Source of the DNA: Calonectria ilicicola
Lineage: Eukaryota; Ascomycota; Sordariomycetes; Hypocreales; Nectriaceae
Direction of reading: 5' to 3'
Assembly (NCBI GenBank): GCA_020809705.1
Contig: CP085835.1
Location: forward strand, 744,001-808,000
Length of the DNA: 64,000 nucleotides
Part shown: in pieces, positions 1-10,206 of the stretch
Position numbering within the stretch: position 1 is the stretch's first letter
Layout: each line of letters opens with the position of its first letter
Translations under genes and position numbers: made by a program
Notes under the pieces: generated by a model
Told to the model about the DNA's origin: nothing
The model's database searches: none
Seen by the model: only the letters and a program-made list of their open reading frames with translations

Positions 1-64
1 CCTTTCTTCTCCAATTGCAAGTTGCCTTCCAGACTGGCAAGCATTGCCATCTAAATTCGCCATC

Positions 65-2018
65 ATGACGCTCCCATGGCTAACCCAGCCCGTCATGCTG
101 CACTCGAGCCGAGATAAGGGAGAGTGTACCATGACGGCTGAACAATGTGCCTACAAATGGCGGTATTGGGTTTTATGGTACGAGGCTGACCATCGATACG
201 CCCTCCCGACAGTCGCCTTTTTCGTTGTTGCGATATTACTCTTTACGATTAGTCACTTTGCATCTGTCTATGCGCCAAGACGAGTTAAACAGAGCCCTCT
301 ATGGAGGCGGTTACTAGCTGCAGGGCGATTTCTCTCCTACAAAAACTGGAGATTGGGGCCATGGAGCACTGCATCTCTTGGCGCTTACCTGCTTGGTGCC
401 GCTGGAGTTGCCTTCTTCCTGGGTAATAAAGAATCACGCCTTTGACATGGAGATAATTGACTGACGATGCCTTTTAGCAATGACGCTCGGCCCACGACCT
501 TACTATTGGCCCAACACGATGGAAATCAACTATGGAGACTCTCCGCCCATTGCAACACGAGCGGGATGGATGGCCTTGGGGTGCATGCCATTTATCTAGT
601 GAGTTCATGACTGCGACACGCTTACAGCTTGTCGACAACCCATTCTAATGGATTTTCAGTCTTTTTGGCGCAAAAGCCAGTCCCATTTCTGCGATAACTG
701 GAGTTTCTCACGAGAAGCTCAACCTTTGGCACAACTGGGCCGCTTGGGCCATGTTCGTTCTCGCGCTCGTCCACACATTTCCATTTGTTGTTTACCATAC
801 CTGGATGGGAGATATTGCGGAAGCGTGGAATGAGGGCGGAACTTGGGTCACCGGTGTGATTGCTCTTGTTGCGCAGGCCTGGTTGACCTTCATGTCCGTC
901 CGCTGGATTCGGTATGAACACACAAGAAATTCGCTTTTAATTACTTCTCTTTTACTGACAAGATAATGTGATGCAGCGAGCGATATTACGAGCTTTTCAA
1001 AGCGACGCATTTCCTGGCTGCTGCAGTCTTCTTCATCTTCTTCATGATACACTGCGACTGGATATTGACTTCGTGGGACTACTTTATCGCAACAGCCGTT
1101 TTATATGCCCTTTCTTGGTTTTATTCGCAATTCAAGACATACTTGGAACATGGCTTGTGCTATGCGCGATTGTCGTTGGTTACTCCCAATTCTATCATGA
1201 TCGAGATCGAGACGAATACACGATGGACGCCTGGTCAACATGTCTACCTACGGTTCCTAACTGGTGGGATTAATTCGCTAACGGCCCATCCGTTTACTAT
1301 TTCCTCTATCCCACGTCAGGGAGAAATAAGCAAGATGGTTTTTTACGTTCAACCCAGAGGTGGAATCACGGGTCGCCTTGCCAAAATGGCCGAGAAAACG
1401 CCCAATGCATCAGTGCCCGTCCTGCTCGACGGTCCATATGGCGGAGTGGGCACTCGGTGGTTTGACGGATTCGACAGAACACTGATTGTAGCTGGCGGTG
1501 CCGGTTCTGGATTCACATTGCCAATTTTGGAACATTTTCTACGCTCTAGATCCAGAGCAGGAGAAGAATCCAAGCTTGAGATCATCGTCTCGTCGCGCGA
1601 CGCCGGGTTCCGAGAGTGGTATTGTCAAGCCCTTGACGCCATTCTCATGCGCTTCCAATCCGAAAAGGAACAGACTAAAACAATGGTATCCGTGAGACTT
1701 CATGAAACAGGCCCTTCAAGTACGAATGATTCCTCGTCAACCCCAACTCGACTTTCAAACGAACCATCTTCATCTACCGAGGATGAGGAGTTGTCTTCAA
1801 CTGGGCTGGTAGATTTGAAGACATTCAGTGGGCGAGCAAACATCCCATTGTTGGCATCGGATCTTGCAAAGGGGCAAGGCACGGTAGGAATGGTTGTTTG
1901 TGGTCCGTCCTCAATGGTCTTTGACTTGGGTCAAGTCGCTGCTTCATCTCAGAGCGAGATTATGCAAGGAAAAGGGGGTGCTACCGAGGTTTGGTTTCAT
2001 AAAGAAAGTTTCTCGTAA
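65..2018 (+). CDS. Ferric-chelate reductase / NADPH oxidase-like transmembrane protein
   Basis: Plasma-membrane flavocytochrome that would pass electrons from NADPH via FAD and two haems to extracellular ferric iron or another acceptor. Four exons: 65-422, 478-598, 660-911 and 977-2018, giving 590 residues. If the ATG at 131 (MTAEQC) is used instead it has 568; homologues vary in this N-terminus, so the start is uncertain. Visible: several hydrophobic segments; paired haem histidines in HEKLNLWHNW/LVHTFPF (about 182-204) and THFL/MIHCDW (about 252-268); FAD motif HPFTISSIP (about 348); NADPH motif GGAGSGFTLP (about 416); and CGPSSM near the C-terminus. A serine-rich insert lies between the NADPH motifs. 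The stop TAA sits inside a donor-like GTAAGT, so a spliced alternative C-terminus is possible. Family assignment is firm; substrate is not. Confidence 0.9.
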
Positions 2019-2448
2019 GTACAATTTTACACCAACTGCAGGTGTCGTGCCCTAACTGTCAAACAGGTTATAAGTTATGAGTTGAGAAAGAAGCGAGGTC
2101 TTCGCAAAATCAGTCTATCATGTGTATATAAAGATACCAGACAATATCATCAATTAATGAACATTAATAAAATATCATGACAAAGTCAATATGCCTTGGG
2201 TGTATTTGATATGTAAACGTACCCAGTCAAAGGAATTGCCGAGATGAAATGTGACTGCACAACCCAATTACATCAATACTCCAAAAAAACAAGACAGCAA
2301 ATGACAAGTCTGTTGACAGACAACTCAAGTGGTTGTTATTCAAACGTCTAAGTTATTTAATTATATCTATCCTACACACTCGCGCTAGCCAGGATTTCGC
2401 TCGGTCAAGCGGCTCTATTCAACGCCGCGACCATGTCTATTTGCTCTT
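2019..2448. other. Intergenic, convergent 3' ends
   Basis: AT-rich spacer between two converging genes, presumably holding both 3' UTRs. No gene, repeat or regulatory site was recognised. Confidence 0.6.
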
Positions 2449-3633
2449 TCAGTCACTGTCATGGTCCAATTCCCCAATAATGTCCAACGTTAGCTGTGGC
2501 TGGGCCTTGCACGACTCAACCACGTCCCTGGGAACGCCCTCGTCACCCGCGACGACTATTAATTTATTCAACTTCTTTGCCGTGATGTGTATATTTTCTA
2601 TCATGTATACCAAAAGGTCCGTGACCTGTTCGTCTGTACCGAGCTCGTTGAAGAATTCCAGCGTCTCCAGCTCGGGGGGCAGTCCTACTGAGTGCATGCG
2701 CGGCCGTTTGGATGTTTTGCCGAATAGCTGCCAGTCCCAGTTGATGCGAAGCGTTTTTAGTTCCTCGAATTCTCGGAGCGCCAGTGCCCTCGGGCCGCGC
2801 AAGCTGGGATGGTCTATGGTGATGCTCTCAAGGCTGTGACTCGCAGGCCTTAGGGCCATGATGTAGTCCTTGATGCTGTCTGAGCTCTCCTCCAGCTCCG
2901 GCATGGGGTCTTCAGCCTGGGTCATGACAAACTCCTTGAGGGCATCGGGGAAGACCAGCAGATCCGAGAGGGCATCGTCGCTAATGTCGCACTCAATCAG
3001 ATGCAGGACCTGCAGGCCGGTGTTGTGGGGCTGTTCAATCAAGTGGAAGCCTCTATCATCCAACTTGGCCCTCTTAATTACCAGCTTCTCGAGCGTTGGG
3101 TGGGCAAAGACATGGATGTTGCCCTGCAGGTCCCAGTACTGATCGTGCTCGTTGGAGTAGGACAGGGTGCACTCCTTGAGGTTGGCCAGGTCGAAGGGGC
3201 TGTTGAAGAGATGGCCAATGGCATGCAGCAGCATGTCAGGGACGGCAATGTCTAAAATCTCCAGGTTGGACATTGTGGACAGGGTCTGGGGCACAATGTC
3301 CGTGTGGTGCGAGTAGGGCGTGGCGTGGGCCTGGGGGAGCAGCCTCGACAGCTCGGACGCGGGGTAGGCCAGCGTGATGCCGTGGATGGCGGAGCCGCGA
3401 CGGGGCCGGCGCTTGAGCGACTCGTTGAAGAGGACATGGAGCTCGGGCGCGAGGAAGTGGACGTTCTTGTACAGCACGGCGTCTGCCAGCGCGTGGTAGT
3501 GGTGGTTGAGGCGCAAGACGCTGCACAGGTCGTGCTTGGAGAGGGCGCCCACGGCCTCGAAGATCTGCACGAGGATGTTGTCGGGCAGCACGGCCAGCCG
3601 GTCGCCGGGGGCGTGCTCCTTCCTGTGGCGCAT
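2449..3633 (-). CDS. F-box protein with LRR-like C-terminal region
   Basis: Single-exon gene for 394 residues. After a basic N-terminus comes an F-box-like segment (LAVLPDNILVQIFEAVG, about residues 12-50), which in this family binds Skp1 in SCF ubiquitin ligases. The rest is leucine-rich with irregular repeated units (for example LEILDIAVPDML, LKECTLSYS, LQVLHLIECDISDDALSDLL), as in fungal F-box/LRR proteins where this part selects the substrate. Codon use is GC-rich at the 5' end. The target protein cannot be inferred. The ATG at 3633 is the only in-frame start before the F-box. Confidence 0.78.
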   Translation of the reverse strand: MRHRKEHAPGDRLAVLPDNILVQIFEAVGALSKHDLCSVLRLNHHYHALADAVLYKNVHFLAPELHVLFNESLKRRPRRGSAIHGITLAYPASELSRLLPQAHATPYSHHTDIVPQTLSTMSNLEILDIAVPDMLLHAIGHLFNSPFDLANLKECTLSYSNEHDQYWDLQGNIHVFAHPTLEKLVIKRAKLDDRGFHLIEQPHNTGLQVLHLIECDISDDALSDLLVFPDALKEFVMTQAEDPMPELEESSDSIKDYIMALRPASHSLESITIDHPSLRGPRALALREFEELKTLRINWDWQLFGKTSKRPRMHSVGLPPELETLEFFNELGTDEQVTDLLVYMIENIHITAKKLNKLIVVAGDEGVPRDVVESCKAQPQLTLDIIGELDHDSD

Positions 3634-4478
3634 CTTCTGGCGGCGGCGTCGTCGTGACGAGCGAGGGCGATTTTTTATGCGACTGCTACTGCTGCTGGCA
3701 ATTCTCTGGAGTCGTGGCGATACGGAATGCGAACGAGATGGTGGTCATGGCAATCACGTGTAAAGTGTGTGCGTCAAACCAAACCCGCGAGCACAGTACA
3801 GTACAGTCCAGCACACCACCCCGCGGGCGACAACAACAACCCCGCTTTTGCGCCGGATGCGTCCTCTGAGCGTCGTGGGATTACTTATTCAGATGCCAAC
3901 TATCCCGGCTTTAAACTCGGATCCAGCATGTCCCAGTCTTAGCCTCAGTCAAGCCGCATTCTTTAACTTGACGTCCTGCTCAAATAACACCGTGGCTCTC
4001 CTCCGTTTGCCACGCTTATGAAACCAAGTTGCCCCTTCATCATGGCCATGCGTCACGTGACGTTATCATCACAGGCATGATCTGAGCTTTGGGCAATCCA
4101 GCCCAGCTGATGTCAGACTCAAGATGCGACGTTGAACTTGATGACAATGCATAGCAATCTAGCCTCCATCCACATACTCGGCAGTTACAGAAGCCGTTGG
4201 TGGATCATAAACCAAGACCCACTACTGTATTCATATCGTTAACAAGTTGCATCCATTCCTTATGCTCAAAAAGGCATCGTCAATGTTTTTATGGGGCAAA
4301 ATGCACAACTCATACAACCCTGTGATCCACCACCACCCTACATACATCCCCAAGAAATAATTTCCCATCGCAAAGCACAGAATACGCTTATCAGTATTAT
4401 TTTAACCATTAATTCAATATTTTAGTTAATTAGACAAAGTTTCCAACACCAAACTCCAAGCATTATCTGATCATTTAG
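3634..4478. other. Intergenic region
   Basis: Divided between the promoter of the F-box gene and the 3' flank of the cysteine-repeat gene; both are on the minus strand. Several short overlapping open frames near 3640-4020 lack start context and homology. Nothing else was recognised. Confidence 0.5.
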
Positions 4479-5618
4479 CTATAGCATAAACGCAGCAGCT
4501 GCAAGTAGCACTCCAAGAACAACAGAGACATCAAAAACTTGCACGTTCGATGCACCACTATCTGAGCCAGAGCCAGCATCAAACCCGGAATTAGAGCCTG
4601 AAGCGGACCCAGACGCGCCGGATGAGTCTCCACTTCCAGACGAACCTCCGGATCCAACTTCAGTGTCTCCGTCTTCCGAAGGTGATGTTGATGTCGATGC
4701 AGGCGCCGATTCCTCCGAAGTAGTCGAGTCAGCGTCGTTATTTTCGGCCGCGCTGGTGGTAGTATCATCCTCGGACGGAGCCGCAGTCACCGTCACAACC
4801 GCTGTTGTGACCCCGACGCTCTTGTTTTCGGAACTCGTTTGGCTGGCATCGCTACTGTCTCCAGGCTTGCGACAAACATCCTTGCCACCCTCCGTAGCGC
4901 ACTCTTGACCCTTGGGACAGTAGCTTGCTCCACCACTGCAGCAGACACTGCCTTTGGGCATGCAGCTGTCGTTGCATTCCTCTTCGTCGTCGTCGCATTT
5001 GTTTGCGGGCGGGGGATCCACACAAATTCCTGTGTTGCCAGAGGGAGTGCAAGTCTGGCCCTGGTCGCAATACGTCTGCCCGCAGCACACCTTTCCCTTG
5101 GGCATGCAATTGGCCATGCACAGCTCCTCGTCGTCCTTGCAGGCGCTCTTGGTGTCGTCTTTTCCAGATTTGCATTTTCCGTCTGAGCCGCACGTCTGTC
5201 CCTCGTCACAATAGCCAGGATCACAGCACACCGACCCTGACGGCATACATCCAGTACCGCATACGTCTTCGTCAGCCTCGCACAGGTTCGGGCCGGAGGA
5301 GTTGGAGTCGGAGTCTACACAGATTCCCGACCTCCCCGAAAGTGTGCAAACCTGGCCCTGCTCGCACCACCCTTGGTTGCAACACACCTTTCCTTTGGGC
5401 ATGCACAAGGTCATGCATGGTACCTTGTCATCGCCGCAGGGGTTGTCGCCGTCAATGGAGGCAAAATTGTCAAGTTCCATGCGAGGAAATAAAGGTTGGA
5501 CACCACTGACTCCAAGATGTCTTCGAGTTTGCTTTTGTGGTACATCCCCGTTGCCGTTCGCTGCGGCCAACCCGAGGATTGAACACAAGAAAAGTGACGA
5601 GGCCGCGTGAGCCAGCAT
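4479..5618 (-). CDS. GPI-anchored cell-wall protein with four 8-cysteine repeats
   Basis: Single exon, 379 residues starting at MLAHAASS; an upstream in-frame TTG is not a start. Residues 1 to about 20 form a signal peptide. Then come four tandem modules of about 40 residues, each with eight cysteines and the core C-MPKGKVCC or C-MPSGSVCC followed by Y/WC-EQGQ-C. A Ser/Thr/Gly/Asp-rich low-complexity stalk follows, likely O-glycosylated, and a C-terminal hydrophobic tail (VLGVLLAAAAFML) typical of a GPI signal. Expected location: outer plasma membrane or wall. The repeat resembles small disulfide-rich wall and adhesin-like modules, but I recognise no named family. Function is inferred only as structural or surface. 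Confidence 0.82.
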   Translation of the reverse strand: MLAHAASSLFLCSILGLAAANGNGDVPQKQTRRHLGVSGVQPLFPRMELDNFASIDGDNPCGDDKVPCMTLCMPKGKVCCNQGWCEQGQVCTLSGRSGICVDSDSNSSGPNLCEADEDVCGTGCMPSGSVCCDPGYCDEGQTCGSDGKCKSGKDDTKSACKDDEELCMANCMPKGKVCCGQTYCDQGQTCTPSGNTGICVDPPPANKCDDDEEECNDSCMPKGSVCCSGGASYCPKGQECATEGGKDVCRKPGDSSDASQTSSENKSVGVTTAVVTVTAAPSEDDTTTSAAENNDADSTTSEESAPASTSTSPSEDGDTEVGSGGSSGSGDSSGASGSASGSNSGFDAGSGSDSGASNVQVFDVSVVLGVLLAAAAFML

Positions 5619-7694
5619 GGTGGGTGGTTTCAACTGATCGAAATTCTTCGTAAATTCCGAGTACTGGGAGAGTTCACCTAGCTGAAGGATCAGGAAGTTG
5701 GGAGAGACAAGGAACTGAGGGGTTCAAGAAAGGAGCCCATGTACAAAGGACTCAGCTTTCAGGAATCGTGAAATAATCGCGTCCATCAATGCCGGAGAAA
5801 GGGGTCACAACACCACCATGAACATACATTTTCCCCAACTGACCTGCGCCTGGGCTTTCCAACTGACCAGGAGCATGAGCGCCACAATAGCACTAGCGCG
5901 GAAACCAGAGGAGGACTCTGCAGAGGCTTCATTAGCCCAGGTATTCATCTTTCCGGCCGCTGTTGGCTCAGGATCAACCATCGCCCCATTGAGCGAAGCG
6001 GCACAAGGCTGACCACGATTGAGCTATGATTGGGGAAGAATACGCGGTTTCCTCAACCCCACAGTCAATTGTTCCATGTAAGTGGCGACGCTGGCAGCCA
6101 CAGCAGAGAGATGGCTTAGGCTACTGAAATGGCGCAGACCAACGGCACCGACCAAGCACCCATTTGCCGCCCTAGTGGCAATAATCACAGCGCCACCTAT
6201 TTCTTTTTTCTTCAGCTGTAACGTGATAAAAGTTGCGATTGGTACTGCTGGTGATGGGAGGCATGGCAAGTGAATGGGTGTAGAAAGTGGTGGCAAGTAA
6301 GAAATAGTGAATATGCCATGAAATAATCGCGTACGGCATGCTATACACCCATTTCGTACGATACTAACGGGCGATGAATGGTGCGCCAAAATCACCCTCA
6401 TATTTAACCTTAAGTAACCCTATTCTACGTTAATTAAGTGCTAAAATGAAGCGTGAGAAAGCAAACGCCGTCACCAAAAGTGGCTAATTACAGTATGTGC
6501 CACAGCGACGGGGCCTCCCCTAATTTCCTCATTTCTGAGGCATCATAATTCCTTCTCTCAAAGCTTGCAAGTCAGTAAATGGAGTTTCTTTATCTAATCA
6601 ATCTATACCACAATCAGATATTGGTATAGGAACCTCACTGTTATATTGTTATAATTCACTGACGTGGGCAGAGGACTGATACATCAGGTAATAAGAGCAA
6701 CACCGTCGGAGATTATGCCCCCTGAAGCACCTCGCACAGTTGCAGCTTACAATTTCGAAGGATTACAACCACCAAAACAAAAAAAAAACAAAAAAAAAAA
6801 ACAGCAGGATTGAGAAAAGAAGCCACACTCCATTACATAATGATTTCTATTTTACAAAGAAGGATACCGCCGGGCTGGGTGAATTATCAAGATCCATGCT
6901 TCCATCGCGTGAGGGGAAAACCTGCTGGGGTCCCGATAAGCAGCCAGTGATAGGAAGCCCACAATTAATCCCTGCTGCAAGGCAATCCCAAGGAAGAAGG
7001 CCAGCGTGAGATCTCAAAAGTTCCCAGCACAAACCATGTTCAGTGCAGCTTGCTACCTCGGTCAAATATCAGCCATGACTTCATAGGTGCCTGAATTGAT
7101 TTATCGCTCTGACCTCCAATTGCAAGCCAAATCTCAAATTCTCTGCTTCCAGAATCATGCCATCGGCGCACGCAGACACTGAATGGCCAATACAGGAAAC
7201 ATGCATCAGCCACAACATTAAATTCGCTGCATATAATGATCGCGCTTTGTTTTGAATGCCACTAGAATCGCCCAATGATAAGCCAGCATCTCACAATATG
7301 CAAATCAACTCTGTAAAGTACCCCGAGGCATTGTGGCGATCATTCTACCTACTGCCCAATTAGGCAGGTCCCATACCAAGGTTACAAGTGAGCGTATCAC
7401 TTACCAGCCGTCAATCAGTTCCCATTCGTCGAAGCTCGTGATTGTTCGCCAGGGATCTTTGTAAAGACCGAGTCAATTCCACAAATCTAGCAAAGCTTGG
7501 TTATCGATAAGGTAACCGATTTTGCCGGTTCACGAGGGTTATTGCACTTTTGTAGCCTCCGCTCAATTAGGAGTCAATCACCCGATATTCCATGATGAGT
7601 GACTTGTTGCATTGGGTGTGGATCTGGCATATATATGCCCACCATGATCGCGCCAAGGCCGATCGAATTCTTGGCTGTTTACTCCTCTCGGCCT
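5619..7694. other. Intergenic region, divergent promoters
   Basis: Two kilobases between the divergently oriented GPI-protein and carboxypeptidase genes. It contains an interrupted poly(A) tract near 6775-6805. Short open frames on both strands lack ATG context, splice-compatible continuation or recognisable domains. No gene is supported. Confidence 0.5.
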
Positions 7695-9474
7695 ATGAGA
7701 ATGTGGTCTCCAACGTTGAACGGCCGCTGCGCTGCAGCCATACTTTCCATTTCGGCACTTACAAGCTGCTTGTCTGGGGTATCCGCCTCTATTTACCAAA
7801 GGCAGGGTGATTTCGAAGTCCACACAAACATCCACGAGGCACGAAGCAACGCCAACCAATATTATACCAACAAGACATCTGGTAGCTATCTGTCTGAATT
7901 CTAAGAGATTAACTCGCGCTGACAAAATCTCAGAATTCTATGTGTCTCCAACCGGAATTCCAGATGTCCCTTTCGACGTCGGCGAAAGCTATGCGGGACT
8001 GATTCCCGTGGATGAGACAAAAACTGGCAACGACTCCCAAAATATGTTTTTCTGGTTCTTCCCCACAGTAAATCCCGCAGGAAAAGATGACATTGTTATT
8101 TGGTTGAATGGAGGCCCAGGTTGCTCCTCTATGGAAGGTAAAGCCGTGCATCAAACTAATTATAGATGTTCCTTGTTCTAACGATCTGCAGGGTTCATAC
8201 AAGAAAATGGCCCGATTTCTTGGCGTTATGGAACCTATCAACCGGCAGTCAATGCCTGGTCTTGGCACAAGCTGGCCAATGTGATCTGGTGCGTCTTTAA
8301 CCGCTCCACTAGCGAGATTTGACGGAATTAACGATCGATTTTTAGGGTTGAGTATCCTATTGGAACTGGATTCAGCAACGGCAACGTTACCGCCACCAAC
8401 AATGCGGAAACCGCCGAGCAATTCCTTGGCTTTTGGCGCAACTTCATCAAGACCTTTGGGCTGGAAAACAAAAAGATTTATGTCACTGGAGAGAGTTATG
8501 CCGGCGTTTACGTACCCTACGTCGGAGCTGCTATGCTGGATGAGAAGGACAAGACGTACTTTGACGTTAAAGGCGCGCTCTACTACGACCCAGTGATGCC
8601 TTACTCCGACGACTTGGGCTTTGATCGTGCATCATTCCCCTCCTTCTTCCGGTACTGGGAGAGCCTCTTTGCCATCCCGGATAAGAATAAGAAGATTCTT
8701 GAGAATGACAACCAAAAGTGTCAGCTGGACAAGTACCTGAATGAGCATCTCACATACCCACCCCCAGCACAACCTTGGAAGGCGGCCCAGAGCAAGGACT
8801 GTGACATCCTTACGCACTTTGACAACATTATCAATGTCATCAACCCTTGCTTCAACGTCTACCACATCCAAGACACGTGTCCCGTGTTGTGGGATATCCT
8901 CGGCTTCCCATCTATCGAATACACCGCGCCAGGCACAAAGATCTGGTTCAACGTCCCAGAGGTCCGCAAAGCCATCCACGCGCCGCTTGACTATCCCGCT
9001 ACATGGGCTTCGTGCATGGGTCCCGTGTTTGTCAACGATGACGACAACTACAACAGCACAGAGCACGAACAAAAGGTCCAGACGCTCATCGAAAAGACCA
9101 ACAATGTTATGATTGGCTCGGGCATGGCGGATTACATCATCCAGGCAAACGCCACATCTCTCGCCATTCAGGCAATCAAGTGGAACGGAAAACAGGGTTT
9201 CCAGAAGAAGCCGAGTGATGATTTCCTTCTGCCAGAGATTGATAATAACGATAATAATGTCCCCATCTGGACTGGAGGAAGTGTGCAAGGAAGCACCCAT
9301 ACGGAGCGAGGATTTACCCATTCTACAGTCAAGACGAGCGGCCACATGGTTCCACAGTACGCATCAGCGGCTGCATTTAGACAGCTGGAGTTTATTTTGG
9401 GCCGTGTCAAGTCCATGTCTGACGGAGCGCCATTCTCTGTCAATATCTCAACCTCATTTCAGTGGCCATATTAG
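7695..9474 (+). CDS. Secreted serine carboxypeptidase, peptidase family S10
   Basis: Removes C-terminal residues from peptides, in the secretory pathway or outside the cell. Exons 7695-7881, 7934-8137, 8192-8288 and 8346-9474 give 538 residues. The chosen ATG starts MRMWSPTLN and gives a signal peptide ending near SGVSA; ATGs lie further upstream in frame but would bury it. Diagnostic motifs: [10 protein letters not shown] (about 118-127), catalytic Ser in TGESYAG (about 212), catalytic Asp probably in GMADYI (about 423) and catalytic His in TSGHMVP (about 494). WNGKQGFQ, typical of the fungal branch, lies between them. Many N-glycosylation sequons are present. The [11 protein letters not shown] segment is intact, so activity is likely. 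It stands alone rather than in a cluster. Confidence 0.92.
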
Positions 9475-10206
9475 TTAATGATAAATTGATGAATGCGCCG
9501 CCTTTAGAGAGAGGCCGTAATGGGTTCCAATTAAAATACTAAGCTTTAACAAAATCAAAATTTAATTTAATTATGGAGTGACCGTTCATGCTCAGCTAAA
9601 GGAAACACGTAGTGGATGCGACTGACGTATGGCGTGGTAATATTGAAGCCCTTCATTACCTTGGTCTCTCTAGTGTAGTGAGAAAAGTGATTCTCACATG
9701 CCACACGAATCCCCATTTCATTTCTTTGAAAAGTTCTGCCTTAAAATTGTCATCACTTATTGAAAATAATGCCTTCAATGATGCCTTGTGTCGTGGCGAG
9801 GCAATTCTACCCCGCAGTCAGCCGTGGATTGCATTTCTGCCCAAACCTTTGGCCCAATTACGTCACTTTTCGAGGTCCCGGCGCCAAGGTATGCCTCAGC
9901 CAATATCAAAACATGCGGAGGGACATTGCTATGTATTGCACATCCACGAATTAGATAACGGAAGCTATTCGTTAGCGTAACACAAAGCGTGATTGCTTGA
10001 TGCAATCAGTGAGCCCTAATCAGCCTACTTCGACGTACGCCTCATCCGACGGGGGCATTGCATTAGAGCTATCACGACGTGCAAATTCGGACCCTGCATT
10101 CCGTTTAGCGCCTCGTGCCTAAAATCTATTTTCCTGTTCTTTCTAATCTCGATTTTCCCAATTGCTTGAGTTCTTTGCAACAAACGATACAAGTCCAGCT
10201 ACCACA
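9475..10206. other. Intergenic region
   Basis: 3' flank of the carboxypeptidase gene and promoter of the STAND gene. No supported gene or distinctive site was seen. Confidence 0.5.

Noticed and set aside
2870..5509. Long plus-strand frames opposite the F-box and cysteine-repeat genes
   Set aside because: They are antisense shadows of the two minus-strand genes.
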